Assembly: GCF_963678635.1 (NCBI RefSeq)
Contig: NC_087069.1
Coordinates: forward strand, 17,770,660-17,834,659
Reading direction: 5' to 3'
Length of the DNA: 64,000 nt
Source of the DNA: Symsagittifera roscoffensis
Lineage: Eukaryota; Xenacoelomorpha; Acoela; Convolutidae
The notes under the pieces were generated by a model. The model did not search any database, had not been told where the DNA came from, and worked only from the letters and a program-made list of their open reading frames with translations. This document shows positions 35,041 through 45,654 of this stretch, in pieces (the stretch's first letter is position 1; the number at the start of each line of letters is the position of its first letter). The translations under genes were made by a program, and so were the position numbers.

Positions 35041-36230
35041 TTCGCTTAGAGCTTATTCTTTTAAAAAATTTGGTAGGAGGTTATTTCTGTTTTGTCTGAA
35101 TTTAGTTTGTTTTTATCAACTAGTTTAAATATTAAAGCTGTACTTTTATCAATGATTTAATATGGCCATTTTAATATTGGTTGTATTTTCTGTGAAATTC
35201 ATTTGTGTTTTGTAAAGTTTGGATTTAGTACAAATATTTATATTTTTAAAGCTGAGGCTGGTGTAAAACGTGAACCATTTTGAATGTTCTGAATTTGGAG
35301 TTTTTTTTTGCAATTTTTTGATAGTTTTTTTGTGGCTTTTATCTCTATTTAAAATCCGATTTGTGTTGGTACCAGAAGCTTATTTTAAAAGATTTAGATA
35401 GTGAAAATGATATCCATTGTGAGTTTGAATTTAAAAAAATACAACAGATGGAGTTTTTTTGTTGGTTCGCAATGTTGTCCTTGTGTATATTTTGAAGGGT
35501 TTGCTGTGAACACTATATTGTTTTGGATGGCTTTTGATTAAAGACAATTTTTCAAGGTGATAATTCAAAAGTTGTTGTGATTTGAGAGTTTAATGCCAAT
35601 TGAAATGAATTAAAATTGGTTGAACAATCAGTGAATATTTTATCATTTCCGTAATATAAGTTTTTGCAGAAAATGGTTCATGACTTCAACTAATCCATTA
35701 ACCTATGAGGCTTTTGAGGTTCTACGTTTACGTTTAATTTTATTCAATCGATATAGTGTGATTAGTTCACTAACAAATTTTTTTCTGTTCCCATGCCTGT
35801 AACAAGGTCTTCGGTTATTTCGATTTTCGCTAGCCAGTGCTCATGAAGTGTTGTGCAAGCATAAACAACAATACAGTGGTGGATGAGGTTCAATGCTACA
35901 TAAAGGGTAGGGGTCTAAGATTAAAACTTTGTATGAGTTAATGTTTAGATTGAGGAATAGGAACTTTATAATTTTTTCTCGGTTGGTTTCGGAGTCGAAA
36001 TTATTGAAATTGTTTTTAATTTTTTGTTTCAGGTATTGAAATTTTGTCTTTTAGTCTTCAATTTGTTTTAGGTGGACTAGTGGAAACACTAATGTTTTCT
36101 TGGGACATTTTTCAGTGTGTGTTTTTTCAAACTTTTGTGATAACTTTAAAATATCAGTTATTTTGGGATCACTGATTTCGTGAGGTGTTTAAACAAAATT
36201 GGAACCAGTAAAGGAGTACAACTTAATTAG
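35041..36230 (-). pseudogene. Integrase monomer B3
   Basis: Long type. C-terminal module near 35,140-35,280, and second-Asp region V-T-G-M-G-T near 35,795: Gly at the catalytic position as in B1 and B2. No long open frame remains. Confidence 0.78.
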
Positions 36231-37479
36231 TTCGCAAAGAGCGTATTCTTTTGACTAATTTGGGAGGAGATTTCTTCTGTTTTGTGTGATTTCTTTTTTT
36301 TGGATCTATAAGTTTTTATTCTACGTCCGTAGGCTTATCATTGATTCGATATGCTCCTCTTCTCTTAGGTTGAATTTCTTCTATGTAATGTACAAATTTG
36401 GAATTAAATTTTTTAAAAATCATAACCCGGTGTGGAACGTGACTTAATTTGAGTTTGAAATGTATAAATTTGAAATAAATTTTTTCTTTAAAACCAAAAC
36501 CCTTTGTGGAACGTGACTTAATTTGAGATTGAATGTATTATGTTTGAAGTAGTTGTTCCCCAGTTTTTTGATGGATTTCATTGTAACTTTTGTTTTCTAT
36601 TTAAAATCGTTTCAGTGTCTTTTTTGGATGCTAGTTTTAAAGTTTTTAAAAAATGAAATTGATCTTCATTGTGAGTTTGAAGTGTAAATTATATCATATA
36701 GAACCTTCGGTTGGTTGGCATGGTCCACATGTATCCTTCGTGGCGTTTGCAGTGAGCACTTTTAGTAAATGTGATTTTCGATTAAAAACCCTTTCATAGG
36801 GCGATGTCCAAAACAGTTTTGATTTAAGACTTATATGCGAATGAAAATAATTTTCCGACCATTCAGTGTGTTTTATCGTTTCCAGTATTTATACATCAAA
36901 GATATTCTTGTAGCGAACGATTCATGCTTTCAATGTATCTATTAGTCTGTGGGGCGTTGGAGGTTCTAATTTTATGTGTAAAATCTTATAAATGACATAG
37001 TGTAATTATTTTACTAATAATAAACTCTGTTAGTTGTCTGTAACAAGAATTTCGTACATCCCAGACATTGCTATTAAGTTTTCATGAAGTGTTTTTTATG
37101 CATAAAAAGTTTACAGTATGTATGGATCAGGGCTTAATGCTATTTAATATGTAAAGGCGTCTACGATTACCATTATCTTTGAGTTTATGTTTAGATTGAG
37201 TGGTAAAAAATTTAATTTTTAAATTTTTTTCTTGGATGGTTTCGGAGTCGAGATGATTGACGTTGTTGTGATTTTTCTCTTGTTTCAGATATTAAAAGTT
37301 TTTCTTGTAGTTTTCAGTTTGTTCTTTGTGAAGTGTTGGAAATTTTAGAGTGTTTTCTGGGATATTTTTCCATGTGTTTTTTTTGTGATTTTTTTTGAAA
37401 AATCTGTTGTTTTCGGATCAATGATTTCTCGAGGTGTTTCAATAATACGGAGTCAAGTAGCGCAGCATAACTGGGGTAG
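36231..37479 (-). pseudogene. Integrase monomer C
   Basis: A fourth, more diverged monomer of the long type, next to the array. It contains a local duplication of about 80 bp (36,395-36,470 and 36,475-36,545, both with GTGGAACGTGACTTAATTTG), the linker near 36,620-36,760, a Glu-region remnant near 36,905-36,950, and the first-Asp region near 37,160-37,180. Not part of the regular A-B dimer rhythm. Confidence 0.72.
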
Positions 37480-39330
37480 TTCGCGAACAGCGAATTCTAT
37501 TGGGTTTTACGGTAGGAGATTGTTTCTGTGTTGTGTGAATTCACTGTTTTGATCAAGTAGTTTATATGTTACATCTGTAGGTCTCTCAATGATTTGACAT
37601 AGTTTTTTCCTTACGGGGTGTATTTTCTTTAAAATTCCTTTGTGTATTGTAAAGTTTGGAATTAATACAAATGTTCCTTTTTGAAACCTTAAAGCGTTGG
37701 GATCGTGAAAAAAATTGGTATTGAATATTTTGTCTGTTCAGTAGTTCCATTGCGTTTTTTTGATAAATTTCCTTGGGTTCTTCAATTTTATTCAAAATCC
37801 ATTCCTTGAGGGTACGGGAAGCTAAATTTAAAATTGTTAAAGGTGAAAACGATCTTCAGTGTGAGAATGAAGTATTAAATTTTTCAGACGGAGTCTTTAG
37901 TTGGGTGGCAATGTATCTTTTGGGGTGTTTGCAGCGAAAGATTTTGGTATATGTAGTTCTTGATCAAAAACGATTTCATAACGAATTATTTGTCAATGGA
38001 AGTTTTTTTTATATTTGTTGACCTTTCAGTGTTTTTTATTATTATTAAATTCTATTCGCTGCTTTAGTGCAAATTTTGCTATCCAGTGATCAGAAATTGT
38101 TGTGATCGGATAATAAGCATTACAGTGTGAAACGGTGTTTCATTCTACGTCATGTGTAAAGGCGTCTTTAATTACCATTACAAATGAGTTATCTTCGAAA
38201 GAGGGCGATATAGCGACTTTTGTTTCACAAAAAATTCTGTGATTGAAAAATAAAATTTGTCCTTTAAAATTTTATTTTACTGCAATTAGTCTCTAAAGTG
38301 GAAAAAAATTGTTCAGTTGGCAAGTGAGACAATTCTAGCAGAGTGTTTTCAAACATATTGGTGCGCTTGGGAAACAAAAAATTTGGGTAAAAGCGTGATA
38401 TGTTATTTTCCGAACCAATATGTTCTTTCGCATTTGAAGAGTGGGATGTGTAAATTGCTACTAAGATTTAACTGAGTGGGAGACAGGATAATTTAGAATC
38501 TGTATAAAGATAGTGTAAAATGTCTGTATTTTCAATAAATGAGGTGTTTTAGGTTTCGGGAAGTACCTGAGTAATGCATTGTTTCCTAGGATGTGGATAT
38601 CGGCTCTTGTCATCTGGCGACTGACAGGGTCATTTCATAATTCTTGGAAGTTCAATTGTAAGTGTATTTGTGCATGGTAAAAAAATGCTCTATATCTCCT
38701 GACGTGATAGAAGTATGTCATCATTTGGGACTTTTAAACCAAACACATTTTCATTGTTTTTTTCGTATTTTTTTGAAAATTTTTGTGTCTATTAAATCCT
38801 GTTTCTCTATTATTGGGAATGATTATGAATTGATTCCTATCCATGAAGATTATGATATAGGTTTGTATGTGTTTTTCCTGTTAAATCAACTCCATAATGG
38901 TTCTTTTGGCATTCCAAACAAATGGGAAAAATTTTAAACGCCTTATTTGTTAATTATCTGTCAAAGTCTACCGACTATTTGCTTTTTAATCACGGTGATG
39001 TTTCACCTTTGGCAAGAACGAATTTTATATTTTGCAGTTTTTTAACTGTTTCTTTTCTTGTTAGCAGTTCCGGTGGTTTGTTTCTACTAAGTGTATTTGA
39101 TAACTTTTTCCCAGACTAGCTTGTATATTTTCATTAGAACTAGTTGAAATCGATATACCCTATGATTGGGATTAGATTTCTATATAAAAGGAAAAAATAT
39201 AGGTTTGTGATCTGTAAAAAAATCTTAGAGAAGTTTTCATCCAAGGTTCAAAAAATCATATTCTTGTAGTGTTCATTTTGTAGCTTTGCTTCATGAGTTC
39301 AGATAATCATTGAGTTTGCGGATGTTATGT
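37480..39330 (-). pseudogene. Integrase monomer D with zinc finger and RNase H
   Basis: The outermost copy, probably the founding one, because it alone continues upstream into zinc-binding sequence (near 38,280-38,480), linker and RNase H (near 38,640-39,320, with the conserved TTTTCATCCAAG segment seen in the first element at 17,836). The C-terminal module lies near 37,580-37,680. The core is shortened: sequence covering the second Asp and Glu is missing near 38,040. The plus-strand ORFs at 38,662-39,119 are shadows of this region. Confidence 0.72.
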
Positions 39331-40200
39331 TTTTCAAGAAAACATAGAGTTGGCAATATTGATGTTTGAATAAAGCATAATGGCCTATTGTAAACTGCGT
39401 TTAATTGCGCGATTGTCTTTCTAGCTTCCATGGAGAAAAAATAATCAAAAGCTCAATGAACTTAAGTTTTTGACAGAGATGCGAAACTGAGCTTCGCACC
39501 ACTTGAGATACAAAGCACGAAAGTCCAAAAAGTCGAAAAAATTTCCGAAAATTTTGATCTAAATCTATCGATAAGGCTAGGTTTGAAACAAAAAAGAGCC
39601 TAGATATTAGAATGTGAAATTAGCATCGAAAGAAAAGTGATCACGCGGTAACAAAGCTGGGAATACCTCACCAATAACCCTTAGGGCCAAAAAATATATA
39701 TTTCAAGTCCTCCTCACCTTCAAACCAACAAACAAACTGACACACATACAGTCAAAAACTATTTTCACGCTTCAAATGAAATAATATGCTGCCACTAAGC
39801 CGAAATTAAGTTGGTCGAAACCTATTAAGCCGAAAAAAAAGAAAAAGAAAAAAGAACAAAGCCAAAAAAAAAATAAGACTACCAAAACGTTAATAAGTCC
39901 CTCCAAACACTCAATCAAAACTAAAAATTGTAACCGAGAGGATTAGGATTTGAAAAAAGGGTTTGTAAAGAGGACTTTCTACTTAACGAGAACGCAATAA
40001 CAATAACAAAATTGCAAAATAATGATCATTTTCTAAGTTGGTAGGTTATTAGTTAGCAAAACCTATATGATTATCTAATATAGATCTTTTGCTCTCCAAC
40101 GAGCATTTCTTAGTTCAAAGTTTTGTTCTACTTTTGCTTCTGCTGGATTTCTTGTGCAGCTCTGTGGCGTCCTCTAAATTTTTTGCCAAACTACTCCCTT
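39331..40200 (+). repeat. BEL/Pao-associated leading sequence, copy 1
   Basis: Shares long stretches with 45,655-46,480 and 47,450-47,740. Examples are TGTAAACTGCGTTTAATTGC, GAGCTTCGCACCACTTG-type sequence near 39,492, TAGCATCGAAAGAAA, and CTCTCCAACGAGCATTT near 40,092. It runs straight into the BEL/Pao pol fossil. Probably LTR and/or gag-leader of that element; LTR ends are not evident. Compared with copy 2 it lacks about 0.95 kb. Confidence 0.65.
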
Positions 40201-40224
40201 GAAAACATTTTTGTACACTTTTTA

Positions 40225-41880
40225 CCTCGAAGAGCACCAGTCTCCAGACATTATTTTTTTTGTAATGAAGCATCTAGAATTTTGTGGGTTTTCGCATCTC
40301 TCGCTAGCCGCTTGAAGTTGGTTGGTGAGCTAGTCCACTTATCTATCAGTGATTTAATTGCCGTAAAAGTCGTCGAAACACAGCGAGTCGAATTCATTGT
40401 CTCGTTTGAACCGAATAACGCCGATTTATTGTTCACTATGAAAGCTTCTGTGAAAGACAACTTTCACATGGGTACAGAATGTATCAATACACCTGAAGTG
40501 CAGAAAGATAGTCTCATTTAGATCCAATAAAGCCCTTAAACTCAATTATGAAAAAGTAGAAGCTATATTAGGACAGCATTACTACCACGCCGTTCGTTCG
40601 ATTGAGTTGCTCTTAGGAGAATACTCGAACTTACCATAATAAGTTGTGTCAGTGGTCCGTTACCGCCGTCCGCCGGGTTAACATCTTCGTGCTTTGAGTG
40701 TGTGGTTGAAGATTTTTCTTTAACTGACCAGATAAAGTCTTGGTATGAATTGGAATTTTATCAAACCTTTGAACAATTCGATGTACTTTTTGCCGCGGAT
40801 AAAGCGTTTTATCCATCCTAAATTACGAAACATTCCATGATGGTGAAAGTTACATCTTGCCTAATCTTTGGGCTGATAACAATGCCAGCCTACCTAATCA
40901 ATAATATGCACCGTTTGCTCAGTTTAAACCTATGGAGCGAAGTTTAAGTAAAGACCCAGTGTTGCGCAAAAGATACGCATATACAAAAAGGGAGGACATC
41001 AAGAAAAGTCATCTGGTTACCTTCAAGTCGCAGGATCCGCGTTTGCGATTTGATCTCGAATGGTATCTTCAGCATCACCCAGTTATAAGTCCGAATAAGC
41101 CGGGTAAGGTGCGCCGAGTCTTTAACGATGCTGCTAAGCTTCATGCCCCATTCTTAAATCAATCCCTATTGGTGGGACAAGACCTACTCCAAAACCCTGA
41201 TTTTCGTAATATTGCGCTTCCGACAGCACAGGTACGCCGACTCAACGGATATAGAGGGTGTGATTCTCCAGGTAGGATAACGCGACCCAGATCAATCTTC
41301 GCTTCGTTTTCTGTGGCCGGACGAATCCCACATCGGATATGGTAGTCCATCAATACAATTGCCGTATGTTCGGCGCTCGTCACTCGCCTACATGCACGAG
41401 TTAAGCTTTGCGAAAAACAGCAAGTTATAACATGTCCACATATCCTGAAGGAGCACCACTGGTTGCCAAAAACTTTTTTATGCACTAATACTTGGATTCG
41501 TTCAAAAATATCGAGCAAGCAGTAACATTTAGTTGGGTTTTGGTCAAATTACTTAAATAAGATCGTTTTGATTTGACTAAGTTTGTCAGTAAGGTTGAAA
41601 AAATAACATTCGCAATGAACCCGGAAGTCATTGGAATACTTTCATCGGTTAACGAAATATGTAATGCTAATCAATCGTCGCACTTATTAGGTTTTAACGG
41701 GATCATGTAAAAGACACATTGGTAGTGAGCCGAGGTGATGATCACCCTCTCGATAAGGCGATAACTCAACGAACCGTTTTGAGTTTTGTATCTTCGGGCT
41801 TTCACCATATTGGGTCGGTAACCCCGTATACCGTGATGGCTGGTCTTCTAGTTAAAAACAATTGACGAATAAGTGGCCGA
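40225..41880 (+). pseudogene. BEL/Pao retrotransposon pol (protease end, RT), decayed
   Basis: Successive plus-strand blocks match the BEL/Pao family in order. A weak protease region lies at 40,260-40,510 and EAILGQHYYHAVRSIELLLG at 40,556. They are followed by SCVSGPLPP, ERSLSKDPVLRKRYAYTKRE and FDLEWYLQHHPVISPNKPGK. Next come VRRVFNDAAKLHAPFLNQSL and LLVGQDLLQNP, all in the open frame 40,932-41,345, with a frameshift near 41,225. After the shift, YNCRMFGARHSPTC appears (41,360-41,400). The YxDD box at 41,477-41,488 reads F-M-H-stop, followed by YLDSFKNIEQAV and RFDLTKFVSKVE (to about 41,605). The thumb end QRTVLSFVSSGFHHIGSVTP lies near 41,780-41,825. Both catalytic aspartates are lost. RNase H and integrase do not follow. 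Confidence 0.92.
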
Positions 41881-42609
41881 AAATGAGATGATGAAATACC
41901 AGAAGACACGAGGGGTTTTTTCATCTCTGCCAACAAATTGTTCGTTCAATCGTTACTTTTTTCCTCCTGAATTCACCACTTCTGACCAAATTTTCTTGCA
42001 AAAAGAGTTCTCTGGCAAAAACATCTTTTAAGCAGAAAGCAAGAACAACCTCAAAACAGAGAACGTTTCGACGGATAAAGTATGAAAATTGTGTTGTAGA
42101 AGCAATAGAGAGATAATCATCAGTTGTGAAGAAGGTTTTGTTGAATTTCAACCATTCATCCAATATCTTATATACTTTTATAAAAAACTTACTCCATTTT
42201 TCAGTCAATTTTAGCAGTAAACTGTTTTTTTTTTCATCATTGATCCAAAATTTGTTTTTATTAACATAAAACTTTTATCAGAAATTGTAATTTTTGGATA
42301 TAATTTGGTTAATCATAAAGAAAAAACTGAGGAGGAGTTGTATCAAGTAGTTTGATCTTGAAATTTCCCTTAAACATTGCTCTCATTGTTCCTTTAAATT
42401 CAGATGCTCAAGCTAATTTTCCCTGAACTGGACCAAAAACGAGTTAATTACACAAACAAAAGATTAGAAATAGAAAATTTTGGATAGATTTTTTTAGTTT
42501 TTTTTTACTTTCTCAAAAATTACGATTAATTTCCCTTTTTCCTGAGAAATTGGAAGTTGCAATATTGATTCAGCTTAATGTGAGTTTTATATGTTCAGAG
42601 CACTATAGA

Positions 42610-43280
42610 AACCGCGTTTAAGCTCAAGATCAAGTAAATTTTATAGTAGTTCATTATTTTGAGGAAAAATTGTGGAAAACTTTTTTTTTCAAAATTTTGT
42701 ATCATTGTCTCGACATCATTTCGATCAATTCACAATTTGGGCCTAATTTTTAACTCTGTACGTAAATATATTTTTCCACTTAGATCAGAAGCAACAAAAA
42801 ATGAACCAAAACCTTGAGTTTTTTTTGCAATTTTTTCCAAAAAACGTGAAAATTTTCCAATTTTTTCCAAAAACTTAAAATTTTGCAATTTTTCCAAAAA
42901 GTTTGACTTTTTTTCGAAGTTTCTGTAGGTTTGAAGCCATTGCGAGCTTTACCTCTGGAAATCAGAAAAAATGAAACCGGCATCTGAACTCAAGTTAGGG
43001 TAAATGTTATCATATTTCAGTATTTTAAAAGAAAATTATGGGAAAATCCATATTTTCCTTCAAAATTTTGTATCATAGTCTCAACATGATTCCAATTAAA
43101 ACACAGTTGGAGACTCTTTTTGAACTCTACCTGTATGTTTTTTTTCTATTTAGATATTATGCGACAAAAAATTTAACCAATACCTGAGATTTTTGCAATT
43201 CCTTCCAAAATTATAAAAGTTTTGCATTTTTTTCCAAAAATTTTGAACTTTTTGCAATTTTTTTCCAAAAATTTGAATTT
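42610..43280. repeat. Approx. 371-bp tandem duplication
   Basis: CAAAATTTTGTATCATTGTC at 42,690 recurs as CAAAATTTTGTATCATAGTC at 43,061. Surrounding words follow in the same order (TTAACTCTGTACGT / TGAACTCTACCTGT, CTTAGATCAGAAGCAACAAA / TTTAGATATTATGCGACAAA). Both units end in nested copies of TTTTGCAATTTTTTCCAAAA. Roughly 75% alike by eye. Confidence 0.75.
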
Positions 43281-44864
43281 TTCGAAGTTACAGTAGGTTT
43301 CAGCATAGTTTCAGGTAGTCAGAACACTGTTTCAATAAGGAAGATTATCTAATAATAAATTAATAATTCGAATTCCAACAGTGCTTATCGTGTTTGGAAG
43401 TTGTTTTAATAAAATGTCAGTTTTTTTTGATAAAAAAACTCAATTTTTGAAAATCTTACCATTAACTTACCATGTACCAAAAAAACCAATTACAAGACCT
43501 TCATTGAACAATCTACACGTAAATAACCCTTAGTTTTGCCAATTAGAGAACGCGCCCGAAATTTTTGCGAAAAAAAACTAGAAATTTCCACATAAAATCC
43601 AAAAAAAAAATTTTTTTCTTACAATTTTATTACTATCACACAAACCACAAAACCGTACCAATTCTATTCCCGATCTTAATAAACTGTAGGCTCTATTCCC
43701 CATCTTAATACATAGCATGGCTGAACAGAAATCAATAACGTACTTAATACATGGGGTCAGCCTTGAAAAGGAAGATTCTTACTTTCCAACTGAACGAAGT
43801 TAAAAACTTAAAAAGTAACATAAAAAAATCGGTAAAATTGGATGGACTAATATTACTTTTTACATAAAAAAATAACTATAATGGTGTATGGATGTTGTTC
43901 ATGTGTGTTTTAAATTTCAGTGAAATACAATCATATAGGAAATGGGAATTTTGTTGATTTTTGTTATTCTTTTGTTTTTTGAGTTTTGATCTTTTAAAAA
44001 GTCAGATTGTGTAAGACTTATTTTGTATTCTTTTTTTTTGGCTGTGATTTAGATCTCGATGAGCTTCTGAGATCTCAATTAATTTTTTTTGAAGGGAAAT
44101 TTTTCCTAACATTTTTTTCGAATACTAAGCGTTGTTTTTCTTGCTGTAGTTTCGTAGATGTGTCTTTTGTGGATTTATGTCAATTAAGGGAAGCATCATG
44201 ATTTGTTTTTAGTTGCAAGGGATTTTCTCATACGTTCACACCGTACATTAACTTGATATATTTTTCCTGTGGAAAAATGATGGTTGTTTTCTGACTTGAC
44301 TGTCTCATAAATTTAATCAGTGTTTTTGTCTATAAGTTCACTCGGTTTTTTCTAAGTGGCTTGATTTAGTTGATTTGTTTTGGTGGTACAAAAATGGGAA
44401 GAAGAGTAAATAATTCTTTTTAAGTCCAAAGCTGGAGTGAGTTGCAAATGCTTTTTCGATCTATCAAGGATGTTCTTCTGATGGTGTTCAGTTCCTTATT
44501 CAGAAGGGAAAAGGCAAAGGGGTTAGGAAACTAATAAACTTTAAGGAATTAAGAATTGGAAGTAGTGAAACGTGAAAGGCTAATGGTTTTTAGTTCTACC
44601 TACTGATATGAACACCTAAAAAAATTGGAATGAACTGGATTGAAAAATTAAAGCGTATGCAGCAAGTATTTGCTCTCAATAAAAAGATAAATTAGTTGGT
44701 TTTGATTGCTGAAGCCGTCAAAAAAAAACTTGTCAAAAAACTTATGAAAATATATTGAGTAGAAGTTAATTTATTCCAAATTAAGCAACGGACATGTTAA
44801 CAGTTTTTCTGAAAATTATTTAAAAAAGAAACTCGCAATTCCCGAGTCGAGATTTTTCACCTAA

Positions 44865-45070
44865 TTTGAAGCAAGATTTGAGCGATTTGAGCGGTTTTTT
44901 CAGACAATTACGCTCAAAATCTTGCTTCAAAATGAGCGGTTTGAGTGGTTTTTGAACGGTTTATCTCAAACAAACGCTTAAAAACTGCGCAAGATTTGAA
45001 CGGTTTTGAGTGGTTTATCTAAAAAAACCGCTCAACTCTTGCGCGGTTATTGAGCGGTTTTTTTAGATAA
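44865..45070. repeat. Cluster of GAGCGGTTT / AAACCGCTC words forming hairpins
   Basis: The word GAGCGGTTT and variants occur at least six times in both orientations. A perfect 19-bp inverted repeat stands at 45,015-45,033 (TTATCTAAAAAAACCGCTC) and 45,052-45,070, with an 18-base loop. The segment is richer in G and C than its surroundings. It looks like the core of a small fold-back element. Confidence 0.75.
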
Positions 45071-45125
45071 TTGATTAAAAATTGATTGTTTTGCCTCAAA
45101 AACAAGTTTCATTTTCTTTCAAAAC

Positions 45126-45222
45126 TAATCGATTATAATACATTATAATCGATTATATTTATATTTTATTGAAAAGAGAAATAGTTTCCTTATAATCCAT
45201 TTTTAATCGATTATAATCGATT
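45126..45222. repeat. ATCGATTATAATCGAT palindromes
   Basis: Arms TAATCGATTATAAT at 45,126-45,139 and ATTATAATCGATTA at 45,142-45,155 are perfectly inverted around AC. AATCGATTATAATCGATT at 45,205-45,222 is a perfect 18-bp palindrome. A further partial copy lies near 45,258-45,275. They directly follow the GAGCGGTTT cluster. Confidence 0.85.
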
Positions 45223-45654
45223 CTTATCGAAATTTCTTGAGACAGACCACGAAAATTCATTATAATCGATTATTATCCATGGAACTCCGGTGCGGGTCTG
45301 TATTGAAGCACTTTGGTTGAAAACAAAACCAATTGCAAAGTTGACAACCACTAATTAATTTTATTTGAAAAAATGTTGTTTCTTTAACGGACAGTTATCA
45401 TGTTTATTTGACCAATTTTGTTTTGGTTATAAGTCTCAAAATTGTCTTGATCTGAGCTGGATGTTAAAGTGAGGATTATTGAGAAATCAGGTGTGATTAA
45501 TAAACAGAGTTTCAACTTTTATTTGCAATGTTAGTAGAAAGCGCTATCAAGTCAACCGCCATCAAGTAAAGAATAAATTGCAGTTTAATCCAAGTTAAAC
45601 AAAAAGTATTTGCTAGAGTAATGCGTGATGATTTCCATATAAGGTTTTTTAAAG

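Larger units (their letters stand above)
30209..36230 (-). repeat. Higher-order tandem array of integrase fragments (A-B dimer x 3)
   Basis: Two kinds of integrase monomer alternate. A monomers start at 30,209, 32,170 and 34,202; B monomers at 31,023, 33,013 and 35,041. Dimer spacing is 1,961 and 2,032 bp (A to A) or 1,990 and 2,028 bp (B to B). A is about 0.81-0.84 kb and lacks the C-terminal GPF module; B is about 1.15-1.19 kb and includes it. Matching positions are more alike between A1, A2 and A3, and between B1, B2 and B3, than between A and B: the hallmark of a higher-order repeat. Confidence 0.9.
29700..39330 (-). mobile_element. Second Ty3/gypsy-type copy, 3' half, integrase amplified into an array
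   Basis: The plus strand is again T/G-rich, and the minus strand carries RNase H and linker sequence at the right end (about 38,640-39,320), integrase zinc-binding and core sequence, then repeated integrase pieces, and at the left end sequence related to the post-integrase region of the first copy (29,700-29,800 against 15,290-15,360). RT, protease and Gag are missing: the element stops at about 39,330 where BEL/Pao-associated sequence begins. No open frame exceeds 100 codons. Confidence 0.8.
41890..45640. other. No recognisable gene; simple duplications and inverted repeats
   Basis: Very A/T-run-rich. Open frames at 41,921-42,208 (-), 42,780-42,983 (-, made of repeated Lys/Phe) and 44,007-44,201 (+) show no motif and sit in low-complexity sequence. 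Separate entries cover the repeats. Confidence 0.45.

Noticed and set aside
30209-36230. CRISPR array or protein tandem-repeat gene
   Set aside because: Repeat units are about 2 kb, diverged, and match integrase; there are no short direct repeats with unique spacers and no continuous frame.
38662-39119. Plus-strand frames of 91 and 65 codons
   Set aside because: Antisense to the minus-strand linker and RNase H of the second Ty3-type copy.
12000-39330. Possible alternative genetic code, because stops interrupt clear domains
   Set aside because: Interruptions include all three stops together with frameshifts and catalytic substitutions, which is ordinary decay.
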